Assembly (NCBI RefSeq): GCF_003573695.1
Contig: NC_039359.1
Location: 79,126,783 to 79,190,782 of the forward strand
From: Papaver somniferum
Taxonomy: Eukaryota > Streptophyta > Magnoliopsida > Ranunculales > Papaveraceae
Length of the DNA stretch: 64,000 nucleotides
Direction of reading: 5' to 3'
Shown: in pieces, positions 1-11,761 of the stretch
Layout of the letters: every line of letters begins with the position of its first letter
Position numbering within the stretch: the stretch's first letter is position 1
The notes under the pieces: generated by a model
Told to the model about the DNA's origin: nothing
Seen by the model: only the letters and a program-made list of their open reading frames with translations
Databases searched by the model: none
Position numbers and translations under genes: made by a program

Positions 1-1993
1 TCGTTTTAGCCAAGTTCGTCTTTACCTAGTGACGAAAGTCATGTTATGTTTCATTCACTTTGAAAATTGCTCTGAGAAAAATGGTTTGTTAATAACAACT
101 ATATAACGTCCTCTGAGAATGTTTCAATGATTGAAATGAGAGTTTAGATTATATAACCATTAAAGGATATAAACATTGTTGTGGAAACTATATATGTATA
201 AGTCCTTATTCCTTGAACCGAAGTTTGCGAACTTTGTTGATCAAGTGAACCGGAGTAGTGCGTGAGCTAAGTCCGCGAACTCAGTCCACGAACTGGCAAA
301 GTTATCAAACCCGATAATTTCTGCTGGAGTTTGTGAACTCCATCCGGGAACTTAAGTCCGCGAACCCAGTCCGCGAACTTGAGTAGGTTATATCTAAAAG
401 CGATGTTTGTGAACTTATTCATATTAACTAAGGAACGCAATTGCAAACCGTGGCTATATAGTTCATGAATCGATTCAAGTGAATCACATCGTTTTTGCTT
501 CAATTGTGTCTTGTGTAGTACATAATATTTCCTTGTAATTGAACAACTCTCTAACTAGTTCATTTGAGTCAGTTGAACTAGTTATGGCGAAGAAGAATAT
601 GGTTGATATGAAAGTGATCATATGGCTAACCATTTGATTAACTATTGTTGAACCAACTAATGTACAAGTTTGGGTACGGTTACACAAGCCTAGAAACGTG
701 CATTTCATTTGTGTATAACAAGTTATGTTTTCGATCTAACTGTTGATAAATATTAGCTTGAATCTAATCAGGTTTTCTTCTAACGGTGAATATTGAATGC
801 TTTTGTTACCAAGATAACATTGATTGCGAACCCTGATTTTAAAGATTGTATAAGGGAGAACTCTAGAAACTGGGAAACCTAATCGCCACACATTCTGTGT
901 GATACTAGTTGTGCTAAGCTAGAGCCGATTCTCCTTTAACCTTTGGTTTCTTTTTCTAAACCAGGTTAACGACTTAAAGACTTCATTGGGATTATGAAGC
1001 CAGACCAATACTACTTTCTTGTAGTTGTGTGATCTGATCTTGCTGTTTCTATCGTACGAGTACAATTTTAATAATTGGCTTGAGATTTCTATCTCCGATA
1101 GGAAAGATAAAAAGTATTCACAAACATCTCCGTCTCATAGTTTGTGATTCCACGATATCTTTTTTCGCTGAGTCGATTAAGACTATTGTGAGGTGATTGA
1201 TAATACTAGGCTGTTCTTCGGGAATCTAAGTCCGGATTATCAATTGGTTCCTGTTCACCTTGATTTATCAAAAGACGGAACAAAACTCGTAGGTATATTC
1301 GTGGGAGACGGATTTATTTATTACCGTAGACTTTTCTATGTGATACAGATTTATTTATTAAAGTCTTAAACTTTAGGTCGTAGCAACTCTTGGTTGTGGG
1401 TGAGATCAGTTAAGGGAATCAAGTACGTAGTATCCTGCTGGGATCAGAGATGTATGAGCATAAATGTACCTTGGATCAGTGTGAGATTGATTGGGGTTCA
1501 ACTACAGTCCAGACCGAAGTTAGTTTGGAGTAGGCTAGTGTCTGTAGCGGCTTAATACAATGTGTGTTCAATCTGGACTAGGTCTCGGGATTTTTCTGCA
1601 TTTGCGGTTTCCTCGTTAACAAAATTTTGGTGTCTGTGTTATTTCTATTTCCGCGTTATATTGTTTATCTTTATAATTGAAGTATCACAGGTTGTGCGTT
1701 AGAATCAATCAATTGGAATTCTGACCTTTGGTTGTTGATTGAAATTGATTGATACTTGAACATTGGTCTTTGGTACCGTTCAAATTATCTCTCTAGTGTT
1801 TGATAAAGACTCGCAAATTTCTATTTGCTTGAGTATAGATCAAATCGAGAGATTGAGATATTAACTCTTTGATGTACTTTTATCTAGATTGAGTCTGACT
1901 GTCTAGTTGATTCTCTAGAAAGTATATTGGATCTTGTCCATACAAATTTCTAAGCGAAATATTGGGTGTGGTTGTTAGACCCCCGCTTTTTCA
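1..1993 (+). repeat. A1 5' LTR (truncated by window edge)
   Basis: This matches the 3' LTR at 6814-8206 and the A2 LTRs over its length and ends in gctttttca just before the primer site. Unlike the 3' LTR it keeps about 600 bases at 1098-1698. Those bases are also present in both A2 LTRs, so the full form is ancestral. No coding sequence is supported in it. Confidence 0.85.
240..400 (+). repeat. GCGAAC-rich direct repeats inside the A-family LTR
   Basis: Short units such as gtccgcgaact, cagtccacgaactg and gaactccatccgggaac recur irregularly. The same block occurs at 2830-2990, 7070-7200, 29440-29625 and 35740-35915, and reversed at 59725-59920. Its position in the upstream half of the LTR would suit U3 promoter repeats, but that role is inference. 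Confidence 0.6.
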
Positions 1994-1995
1994 AT

Positions 1996-2007
1996 TGGTA
2001 TCAGAGC
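1996..2007 (+). other. A1 primer-binding site
   Basis: TGGTATCAGAGC starts two bases after the LTR end. It is the standard plant copia primer site, complementary to the 3' end of initiator-methionine tRNA. Confidence 0.9.
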
Positions 2008-2057
2008 AGGCAAACACGTTAAAGACCTTATAAGTCTGTGTTTGTAGTGATCTGATT

Positions 2058-3943
2058 ATGGACGAGTCTATCTCTAATAACGCCCAGTTCAGAAATTACC
2101 AGATGATTCTAAAAGCTTGGATTCACCTGAGAGAACTGTCACATCTAAGTCAATATATAAACATTCTCTTGATGTAAAAACTATTGATTGGGAAACTCTC
2201 TTAGAAGAACAGTTGGATGAACTTTCTGATGAAGGTGATTCAGATATTGATAGAGATGTTGATGAGGAAGTCTCAGAGTATGTTAAGTTTTCGGATTCGT
2301 GGAATATGAAAAAGATTACAACTTCTCATGTCTCACCTTTTCTAACTCCTCTCTGTCGAGAAAACAAAAAATTGAGAAGATGTTATGCAGGTGTTTATTT
2401 TTCGAATCGTTCTACTGAATCGATCCTCAAGGATTCTGAGGAAAACCTGCGTATGAAGTCACTTGAATGTGATAATCTTTATCAAAAGTACTTTTTGTTG
2501 GAAGAGAATGCAGAATCTGAAGCAAGCTTTAACTCTCAACAAATTAGTTTTGATGACAGAGAAAGTGCTTGTCTCGCTCGAGAAAAACACCTTGAGGCTG
2601 ATTTAACTGCTACTCTTGATAAAATCAAGATGTTGGAAGATGACTTGAAAAAGTTCAATACTAGTTCAAGAAAATTAACCACTATGCTAGGAGCAAGTAA
2701 AAATCATCGTGATACACGAGGATTGGGCTATAAGGGAATAGATGCTCCAAGTACTAGCAAAGAGGTAAAATTTNNNNNNNNNNATATATGTATAAGTCCT
2801 TATTCCTTGAACCGAAGTTTGCGAACTTTGTTGATCAAGTGAACCGGAGTAGTGCGTGAGCTAAGTCCGCGAACTCAGTCCACGAACTGGCAAAGTTATC
2901 AAACCCGATAATTTCTGCTGGAGTTTGTGAACTCCATCCGGGAACTTAAGTCCGCGAACCCAGTCCGCGAACTTGAGTAGGTTATATCTAAAAGCGATGT
3001 TTGTGAACTTATTCATATTAACTAAGGAANNNNNNNNNNCTCTTGATAAAATCAAGATGTTGGAAGATGACTTGAAAAAGTTCAATACTAGTTCAAGAAA
3101 ATTAACCACTATGCTAGGAGCAAGTAAAAATCATCGTGATACACGAGGATTGGGCTATAAGGGAATAGATGCTCCAAGTACTAGCAAAGAGGTAAAATTT
3201 ATCAAGGCTAGTGATGCTTCTCAACAAAAGGTTCCCACTGATGACAAAAGTGAAATACCTTCACCGGAAGTTAAGGTTTTAAAGAGCAAAGTATATCAAC
3301 CTCCAAAGTCAGCACACATGGATCGAGGTAAGAACATTACTTATGTTTGTCACTATTGCGGAAATAAAGGTCACCTGGAAAGGAGATGTCGTTTCCGTAT
3401 AAGGAATGAAAAACTTCATGATGTTCTTGTTTGGGAATCACAAGAAGTTGTGAAACCAAGATCACATGTTAAGACTAATCCCCTTAACGCTACAGGTTGT
3501 GACTGTCCAACCTTTAGGCAAGGAATCAGTGCTGTGATAAATATAGATTTGCCTATAAAAGTCATACGAATCCTTTTCACAATCGTAATGGTTATCAAAA
3601 GGATAACTTCGTAAAGACTAAAACAAGATTCGATGCTCCCAACTGGAGAAAGACTAACTTGCAAAAGAATATTCAATCCAATTCTCTTCCGAGAAATCTT
3701 GAAGAGAATAATGGGAAGAAGGTTCCTGTTGTTCCTAAAGGCACTCAGAAGTGGGTACCAAATACATCCAATGATGCTTTGAGTGTGAAAGGGAATGATC
3801 TTCCAGAAAATTCCATGACTATGGAGAAGGCAATATCCATGATGTTGGAACTTAACAAGTTTCTTGGAAAAATGGAATTGGATGTGAAAGGTTCTAAAAG
3901 CGATCTCTTTCATGATAATCCAAAAGTCACTTGTGGTGACTAA
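2058..3943 (+). pseudogene. A1 gag-like ORF with CCHC zinc knuckle, frameshifted
   Basis: Gag-like coding remnant; in intact relatives gag forms the particle and packages the element RNA. An ATG at 2058 opens a short frame, but the long frame starts about 2081 in another phase, so an early frameshift is present. The product is acidic near the start (DELSDEGDSDIDRDVDEE) and then coiled-coil-like. At 3348-3389 it has a CCHC knuckle, C-HY-C-GNKG-H-LERR-C, the nucleic-acid-binding motif of retroelement gag. After about 3540 the frame shifts again and the basic, Asn-rich tail continues at 3659-3943. The middle is disturbed by two 10-N gaps, a stray LTR piece and a 161-bp duplication, probably assembly faults. 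The N-terminal copia gag domain is not recognisable. Family call is sound; exact limits are not. Confidence 0.7.
2613..3200. other. Probable scaffolding artefact: N gaps, misplaced LTR piece, exact duplication
   Basis: 2774-2783 and 3030-3039 are runs of ten N. Between them, 2784-3029 repeats the LTR segment 190-435 (246 bases). On either side, 2613-2773 and 3040-3200 are the same 161 bases, both ending at gtaaaattt. A real insertion would not give gaps at both joins together with an exact 161-bp flank duplication. Fixed 10-N spacers suggest gap filling or contig joining. Removing one duplicate and the LTR piece leaves gag continuous here. Confidence 0.8.
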
Positions 3944-6426
3944 GATATTGTTCACCTCAACACAACTTGATTGTGTTGTTAGTGCATCCCCACCAAGGAA
4001 TACCCCGTTATGTATACGGTGAGGGAAGCACGAGAATTGGGGAGCACAGATTATGTTCGATAAGGCTGTAGAATTCAATTGGATTTTTCTATAAATGTAT
4101 GTATATAAAATTGAGCAAGATTTGTGTTTTTATTTGCTTAGAGTACTTTAATGATGTATGTACCTTGCTTATCGTTCATTTCTACCTAACTTGATTTGTG
4201 TTTAAGGTTCTTAAGTGTTTAGGTTTGAAAATAGTAGTTCGGGATGTTTGGACTCCAAGGTACACATACCTGGTATGCTTACCATCTTTTAAAATCAAAA
4301 TACAGGGGTTTAATTTCGCGGACTTGAAAATTCGTTTGCAAACCCGTATGCATACTTGCATGTAGACGTCGATATTTGGTAAACATGTTTTGGCCGTAAC
4401 TTCTTCGTACGAACTCATAATGACCTCATTCTTTTTGAATTCTCTTCCTCTTTGAATTCTATTCAAAATGGAGATGAGAATTCCTGAATTTGGATGAGTT
4501 AATATTGGTATTTGTCCTGCCTCTTTTTTTTTGAGTATTTTGCTCCGTCTCGTCGCACTTGTTCCACTTCTCTTGGACTTGGGCACTTGGATTCTTGGAG
4601 TACTACTCTTATAAGCTCTTTTCTATCTTTTACAAGAATGTTGTTGGTGGATCACAAAGAAGAAAGTTCAAGAATGGGCAGTAATACGCTTTACTATGGG
4701 ATGCTTGAATGTTCACAATCATTTTATGTGAACCATGGTGTATGGTCGTTAATGACTTTGTATGTTCCTCTTTGTTAATAAAACATTTTTATACGCCTTT
4801 GGTAGCTACTCTTGGTGTAAATCCGGGCGAAAAAGATTGATTCTACCATATAAGGACAAATCATCTTATATGTGCATTACAAGTTTGTCTTGATGCCTAG
4901 GAAACTTCTTATGAGAATTTATTCTTATTTTTGAGAAGGATTACTAGAGTTTGGAATAACAATTATTGTGACTACACGTAGATATGTCCAAAGCTTTCAT
5001 CTTGCAATGTTTTTAGGTTTATTTTCTTAAATTCTAAAATTGTTTGGAAGATGATTTTTGCAGTATTAATCTTTATGGTTTTATATACTGCAATTCTTAT
5101 GGGATATGTGTGTTTACGTCCGTGAACTATTATTGTCCCATACCTTGTCAAAAGTAAAATCTTTCGTAAGTCGATATGCATGTATTGATAAAAGAATGAA
5201 TAGACTTTTGACAAATACAAAAGTTAAGCCTATTATGTCAATTATTGATGGAAGATAGGTTAAAATATTTTGTTTATAAGGATTATGTCTATTGTATGTC
5301 ATTGTGAAAATAGTGATGGAAAATAGAATGAATCCTTGTGCATTCTGCAGTATTGATCTTCCCTGATCCATAATATTTTATGTATTACTGTGAGGCTCCG
5401 TAAGTTTTCTTATGTTGAGCACTATCGACTGAGTTGATTATATTTTTATGGTCAATTTAGTTGTTGCTCCGTAAGTTCTCTTATGTCGATCACAACTAAT
5501 CAAAATGATCACTTTTTGTGGTTAATTTGGTTGTGTATTCCGATTAGATTAATTATGGATTCTCTTATCATTAATCTAATTGAGCATTTTTGAGTCTTCA
5601 TAAGTTCACTTATGTTGAGCACTTCCGATTAAATTAATCATAAATTCTCTTTTGGTTAATTTAATTGAGTATTTTTGGATTTAAATTCATACTCGTATAT
5701 GATTTGCTATGTCCAAAGAAATCCTTCTTTTCTTTCGAAATTAAGGTCGCTCTTGTTGTTCTTTCGGGAATGGCATCATATGGGGGAGAGTTCTTAATTG
5801 AACTTGTGCTTAATTGCCAAATCTTTGTGGGGAGTGCGGCTGTGGAATATTATAGGGGTTATCTTGTATCTTTATAGACTCCTTTATGAATGCATTTAGC
5901 TTCAGCTTTATGATTGCATCTAAACTAGTTGATATATGCTTTCTTTTGGTCATGAAATGTATCTTTAGGAAATTTCATTGGGATCCCGTTCTTGTACCTT
6001 TGCCAATTTTATTGACAAAAAGGGGAAGAATTAATATGTAGTTCACACTACAAATACATATGGTTTTCGGATCATTATGTACGGGGGAGTGGTTTCCATG
6101 TGAGATCGAGTATTGACTAGGGGGGAGTGACATATCACCATAGTATTGTTGTTAAAGTTATGATACAATTGAACTTTGACTTTGTGTAATGATACTATGA
6201 CACTATATGAAAATGATTGAGAACTCTTGTTTTCTCGTTGTTATAGCTACGCATTTTCAACAACGATGATGCTAAAATTACAACCTTTGGGATCATTGGA
6301 GTACTTGGAAGTGACGAAGATTTTGAGTAATGTTGAAGATTAGGCATGTGGAATAGGAGCTACAAAAGTTTATTTATATATTTTTTGTATTCCATATGTA
6401 TTGATAGTTTTGTCACTAAAATTGAC
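3944..6426 (+). other. A1 internal non-coding region
   Basis: There is no supportable coding sequence. From about 4930 to the purine tract it is homologous to A2 at about 33440-35085, while 3944-4930 has no counterpart in A2. It contains several G-rich tracts resembling purine tracts (about 5783, 6084 and 6120) and the segment with attgacaaaaagggg that also precedes the A2 3' LTR. Confidence 0.65.
5393..5670 (+). repeat. Imperfect tandem repeat in the A-family 3' internal region
   Basis: Diverged units of about 80-90 bp each carry a ctccgtaagttctcttatg-type core followed by a ttaatcta/ttggttgtg-type half. The same array, with more units, lies at 33876-34340 in A2, so it is an old family character. 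Confidence 0.6.
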
Positions 6427-6438
6427 AAAGGGGGAGAT
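6427..6438 (+). other. A1 polypurine tract
   Basis: aaagggggagat directly precedes the TGTTAGAG start of the 3' LTR, as expected for the plus-strand primer of reverse transcription. A2 has the same tract before its 3' LTR. Confidence 0.85.
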
Positions 6439-8206
6439 TGTTAGAGCATTGCTCGGTCGAACTCGCATGCGTTGCTATCTCAAGAATGTTTGTGAATGTT
6501 AGTGATCAAAACTATAAGTCTTGATTTCTAGTCTACTATAGCTAAGGTCTCGGACTAGGATATAAAATGTAGTTGAGATCAAGAACTCCATGGCAATCAT
6601 CATACAAGACGAAGGACTACTCAAGGAACTGGTGGATCTTCATCGACTAAAAGGTATGTGGAGACTTGAACTTATCTATCACTCAAAAGTCTATTTATCT
6701 CCTATCTTGAGACAAAAGTCGTTTTTCTATATAGACTTAGATTATACACAATTGGTATTGCGATAGGAGTTTATCTCGCCTACCTATTTCTGGAAATATG
6801 TGTTGGTAAGATTTCGCTTTAGCCAAGTTCATCTTTACCTAGTGACGAAATTCGTGTTATGTTTCAATCACTTTGAAAATTGCTCTAACGAAAAATGGTT
6901 TGTGAATAACAAGTATATAACGTCCTCTGAGAATGTTTCAATGATTGAAATGAGAGTTTAGATTATATAACCATTGGAGGATATAAGCATTGTTGTGGAA
7001 ACACATATATGTATAAGTCCTTATTCCTTGAACCGAAGTTTGCGAACTTTGTTGATCAAGTGAACCGGAGTAGTGCGTGAGCTAAGTCCGCGAACTCAGT
7101 CCACGAACTGGCAAAGTTATCAAACCCGATAATTTCTGCTGGAGTTTGTGAACTCCATCCGGGAACTTAAGTCCGCGAACCCAGTCCGCGAACTTGAGTA
7201 GGTTATATCTAAAAGCGATGTTTGTGAACTTATTCATATTAACTAAGGAATGCAATTGCAAACTGTGGCTATATAGTTCATGAATCGATTCGAGTGAATC
7301 TCATCGTTTTTACTTCAATTGTGTCTTGTGTAGTACATAAGATTTCCTTGCAATTGAATAACTCTCTAACTAGTTCATTTGAGTCATTTGAACTAGTTAT
7401 GGTGAAGAAGAATATGATTGATATGAAAGTGATCATATGGCTAACCATTTGGTTAACTATTGTTGAACCAACTAATGTACAAGTTTGGTTACGGTTACAC
7501 AAGCCTAGAAACGTGCATTTCATTTGTGTATAACAAGCTATGTTTTCGATCTAACGGTTGATAAATATTATCTTGAATCTAATCAGGTTTTCATCTAACG
7601 GTGAATATTGAATGCTTTGTTACCAAGCTAACATTGATTGCAAACCCTAATTTGAAAGACTATATAAGGGAGAACTCTAGCTATAGGGAAATCTAATCCC
7701 CACACATTCTGTGTGATACTAGTTGTGCTAAGCTAGAGTAGATTCTCCTTTAACCTTTGGTTTCTTCTTCTAAACCAGGTTAACGACTTAAAGACTTCAT
7801 TGGGATTGTGAAGCCATACCGATACTACTTTCTTGTAGTTGTGTGATCTGATTTTGCTGTTTCTATCATACGAGTACAATTGTAATAATTGGCTTGAGAT
7901 TTCTATCTCCGTTATAATCAATCAATTGGAACTCCGACCTTTGGTTGTTGATTGAAATTGATTGATACTTGAACATTGGTCTTTGGTACCGTTCAAGTTA
8001 TCTCTCTAGTATTTGATAAAGGCTCACATATTTCTATTTGCTTGAGTATAGATTAAATCGAGAGATTGAGATATTAACTCTTTGATGTACTTTTATCTAG
8101 ATTGAGTCTGACTGTCTAGTTGATTCTCTAAAAAGTATATTGGAGTTTGTCCATACATATTTCTAAGCGAAATATTGGGTGTGGTTGTTAGACCCCCGCT
8201 TTTTCA
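6439..8206 (+). repeat. A1 3' LTR with internal deletion
   Basis: It starts TGTTAGAGCA and ends ttttca. It is 1768 bp, against about 2440 bp for the intact A2 5' LTR. At 7911 it jumps from ctccg to ttataatcaatc, losing what the 5' LTR has at about 1098-1698. Two bases (cg) are shared at the junction, which points to a small-homology deletion. Confidence 0.85.
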
Positions 8207-9229
8207 GGCCTAAACAGGCTTGGTATACGTGTTGGATTAGGAAAACTTGGGCTTGATCATCGGTTCTCAGCAAAACATGGGTGGATTATTCTCGGATTTT
8301 TCTGGATTTATTTTGGACGAGATTTAGTCAAGTTTGCACGTACAGCTGGTTTAATAGTACCCTATTTTATCGAAACAGGCTTGGTAATCGGGTTTATATC
8401 GGAAAGAAAGAAAGATTACATGTAACAGGACATAGAGAACTTCTCGGGATTCAGGCTTATCAGGAGTTTGGGGTGAAGACAGGGCTAGAAAGAATCGCTG
8501 CACGCGAGTTCTTCACCAGCAGAAGAGAAGGAGAAGAAGAAGAACAGTGACGCAGAAGAACAGTCTCAGAGACAGTCTGATATTCAACGACATAAGCTAA
8601 GTATCGTTCTCCAAATGACCTATAACAACTGTCCTAGCAACTGAGAAAACCCATTCCAATTGTCTTCTTTGTAACAGTGACGTCTGTAACACCATTACAA
8701 CGTTACAAACTCCTGTTTTATATTATTCCTTCAATAAAAACACCTATTGAGCCATAACTTATTATTTTGAACGTGTTTTTAATACGAGGAGCTAAACCCC
8801 AACATTGGGACGACGAAGGAAGCCCTTTTTCATCATTGTGATAATTCTGTTTAATTCTTTATATGACTTTTTGCATTAAAATTGAATTGATTTATGATTT
8901 CTGTTGAATGGTTGTAATTTCAATTGATGGGTCATGCTTAGCTTAAATGTTTTGATGTCTCATGCTTTAGATATACAGTCATTACTTTCGGAATCTACCT
9001 TGGCAAAGAATTAGAGTCAATGAGTCTTTATCATATGAGCTATAATTGTGTAGAATTGATTTTTGAACCACATGAATATGAAAATTGGTGAAATCCCGAG
9101 TCTCAGTACCTTCTCGATATTGTGACAAACTTGTTAATATATTTTCTTTGTTTTTAGTGTTTTCTTAAATCAAACCTTTACAAGCCCGAGTTGAACGAAC
9201 TTTTACTACCACTTTCTACAACTTGTTAA
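8207..9229 (+). repeat. D 5' LTR, downstream part
   Basis: This is the right-hand two-thirds of the LTR and matches 13610-14645; the left part lies beyond A1 and the window. Identity runs to cttgttaa. The true end may be a few bases further, at atcacatca, if the 3' copy is trimmed. It contains an AATAAA signal near 8733. Confidence 0.7.
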
Positions 9230-9244
9230 AATCACATCAATTTT

Positions 9245-9262
9245 TGGCGCTGCCAACGCGGA
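9245..9262 (+). other. D primer-binding site (diverged)
   Basis: TGGCGCTGCCAACGCGG resembles the TGGCGCCGTTGCCGGGG site (tRNA-Asp type) common in Athila/Tat elements, with several changes. Confidence 0.5.
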
Positions 9263-10010
9263 CTTGTATTTAGATTTGTTTTAGGTTTATTTTTATATTT
9301 TTAGGTTTTATTTTTATTATTTTTGTTCTTTTTTACGCGTTTGGTATTTTCTTGATTCTTTTCAGATTTGGAGTGAAGCTATAAGGAAAGAAAAAACACT
9401 ATAAAAGGAAAGCAAATTTAAATAAGGAAAGAAAACAGGAGTCCAAAAGGAGTGAAGAATATTTTATTTTTATTTTTATTTATTAGATTTTTATTTTTGG
9501 AAAATTGTATTAGGGTTTGTTGTATTTTTGTAATCTTTCTTTTTATTTTTGGACACTTTTTGGACGTTATTTTTGGGACATTGGACATTGTTATTTTTAA
9601 ACCCTAAGGAAGGGTTAAATTTAAATAAAACTGCTGCAGGGAAGGACGACAGTTACGATACTGTCTCGGCCCCTCAGGTTCATACACTGACATAGGAGTC
9701 GGTGGCCTGAGTCGACTTTAACAGTTCATCGTCCGTCTGGTACGGGAGGTAAGACTCTTTCCACCTACGAATCCCCTATCAGTGGGTTTCTTTTGTATAA
9801 AAAGACGTGCACATACCAATTATATTCTTCAGACTATCGAGTTTAGGAAAACTCGTGGATTAGTAAGCTGAACCCGTGCCTTGGGCCTTATGGGAGTTAC
9901 CAGCTGAAAGTCCACAAACCTCAGCCTTGTACCTTTGACCAGTCTTTGAATGTAGGTATATTTTGTTGTGGTAACCTGAGCTTACCCATTTTAGTCGGCC
10001 CTGCATTTGC
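9263..10010 (+). other. D untranslated leader
   Basis: T-rich stretch, then a more GC-balanced part around 9640-9960 just before the ORF start. No coding frame is supported. Confidence 0.45.
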
Positions 10011-11761
10011 ATGTACACAAAAGAATGTCGAACTGGTATTACAATAGTCTACAACGAATATCCGACTGAGTTTCCAAATGGACATTACAACTTTGACCAT
10101 ATTGTGAATAGTGGTTGGGAGCATCAACCTTTTGAAGGTTATGGCTCATACCATGGTGATCCCAATTACTATCCGCACACACACCAGTCATACGATCAAG
10201 AAAATAAGGAATATAATAGTACTAGTTCCCCGTTGAATGACTTAATAAAACAGTTATACCCTAGTGCTATTTATGATCCTTCCATTTCTCTAGAAGAGTC
10301 TCTCAAGCAGTTAACTGAACAAACAAATAGGTTTGTGTTAGAAATGAATAAAAAAAATGCACCCATGAGTGAACCTTATATACACGATACCATAAAGAAG
10401 TCATGTGAGTCGAGTCACGATACCATAAGGAAGTCATGTATGTCGACTCAAAAGCTTTTATTAGAGTCCCGGAACAGAACTGCTCGAAATAATCTTAGTT
10501 TCCAATATAGTATTTCCAATAGTACCCTTGAAAATGAGGATAGTTATTTGCATAATCAAAATGACGGGGTTAGAATTAGTAACACTACTTTTTTAGATGA
10601 GGTTCAACCATTTTCATGCTATTATGATGATTATGATGAGGATAGTGCTGATGAAGAATTTGAAATATGTAGGCATGGTGATCAGGAATTTGTTACTCCA
10701 ATTGAGCTTTACAATGATAATATTATTTCTAGTTCAAATCCAAATAATTTTAATAATTATTCACCTGTTCAAAAGGATGAGGATCTGACTAGAGATACCA
10801 CCGTTTTAGACGATGTAGAATTTCCTAGTTACGAAGCCGATAATGATTTAGAGGAACGAGTTTATTCTGAGAATATTATTTTAGAGTCTAAGGATTTAAA
10901 AACAATAATCTTAGACAGAGAAAAAGAACTCGTAGAGATTTTAAATATGAGTGAGTATGCATCACTGAGTATAATCTACACGAAGCAATTGACCATTTTC
11001 AGGATTCTGATGATCTAGAAATTAGGAAAATTGTAGCTAGTCTATCTAGAGACACCCAAAACTCTAAGTTTGGGGGTGGTTATAATTCTCCTTGTGCCTT
11101 AACTTTAGCTCTTACAGAGATCCCTCACTTGGGACTTGACATATGTGCCTCAACCATTTTAATAGATTATCTTCATACACGTTTCCCTAAAACTAATGAT
11201 GTCCAGGAAGAAGTTCAGTTGTTTGAAACCCATCCTATGTTTGATGTGGTTTACCCAGGCGATAATACCAAAATTGACTTTGTTTTCCCACCAAATATTT
11301 TTCAACCAATTGTGGGAACGTTTGAATTTGAAATGTGTCAGTTATTAAGTTTTGAGACTAAGCTTAAGCACTTTAGGAGAATAGAAACGACACATTTTCT
11401 TAAGAATGACCATCACTCTCATTATGGTAAACTGTGTGAGTCAAATCTGATTTACTTAGAGGATCCTCAATTATTCAGTTTATTATTGTGTGCTTCTAAA
11501 TTTTTCCAGACCTTAGAACCTGATATTTCAGATATTACTTATGAGGAGGTGCAGCCCATGAATATATTTTATTTAGACCCCTTTATTGAACCTGAACCTG
11601 AAACACAACTAGATGTAGTTGTCTTAAACAGGAAACTAGGCAAGGGTGTGCTATGTTTATTCACTTTCTTGGTGTGTTGCAGTTTCTTTTTGTCTGTGGT
11701 AACACTTTTTAATGCAGATGATCCACAATTGTTCCGGATATTGCTATATGATTCGAGGTGA
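10011..11761 (+). pseudogene. D internal ORF, unrecognised, with C-terminal hydrophobic segment, one frameshift
   Basis: ATG at 10011 opens 335 codons. Near 10965 the frame changes and coding continues to 11761, since the shifted frame is open through the intervening bases (a FGGGYNSP-type stretch) into the second part. The product is Asn/Tyr/Asp-rich with acidic blocks and a short repeat (HDTIKKSCESS / HDTIRKSCMST) near residues 125-142. Near the end of the second part lies a hydrophobic run of about 20 residues (VLCLFTFLVCCSFFLSVVTL) that could span a membrane. It has no zinc knuckle or protease and no pol motifs. Athila-type elements carry an env-like ORF with membrane segments, so that is one reading; an unusual gag is another. 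Function unknown. Confidence 0.55.

Larger units (their letters stand above)
1..8206 (+). mobile_element. Non-autonomous copia-type LTR retrotransposon A1 (5' end outside window)
   Basis: Seen: two related LTRs (1-1993 and 6439-8206), a primer-binding site directly after the first, a purine tract directly before the second, and one broken gag-like frame with a CCHC knuckle between them. The first base of the window aligns with about 6814 in the 3' LTR, so roughly 375 bases of 5' LTR lie to the left. No protease, integrase or reverse transcriptase frame is present; gag is followed by about 2.5 kb of non-coding DNA. Known: elements with gag only are called TR-GAG or LARD types and depend on enzymes from other copies. 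Inference: copia superfamily, from the primer site and gag style. It is nested in the 5' LTR of element D, whose sequence resumes at 8207 with ggcct, the probable target duplication. Confidence 0.8.

Noticed and set aside
1996..2007. tRNA-Met gene fragment
   Set aside because: The 12 bases are the primer-binding complement directly after an LTR, with no cloverleaf sequence around.
3416..4078. 220-codon open frame on the minus strand
   Set aside because: It lies opposite the CCHC gag frame, has no domain and mixes Ile/Phe/Ser without pattern; a shadow of gag.
8281..8550. 89-codon ORF in D LTR with partial counterpart at 13705-13893
   Set aside because: The second copy has different stops and start; no selection on the frame is apparent.
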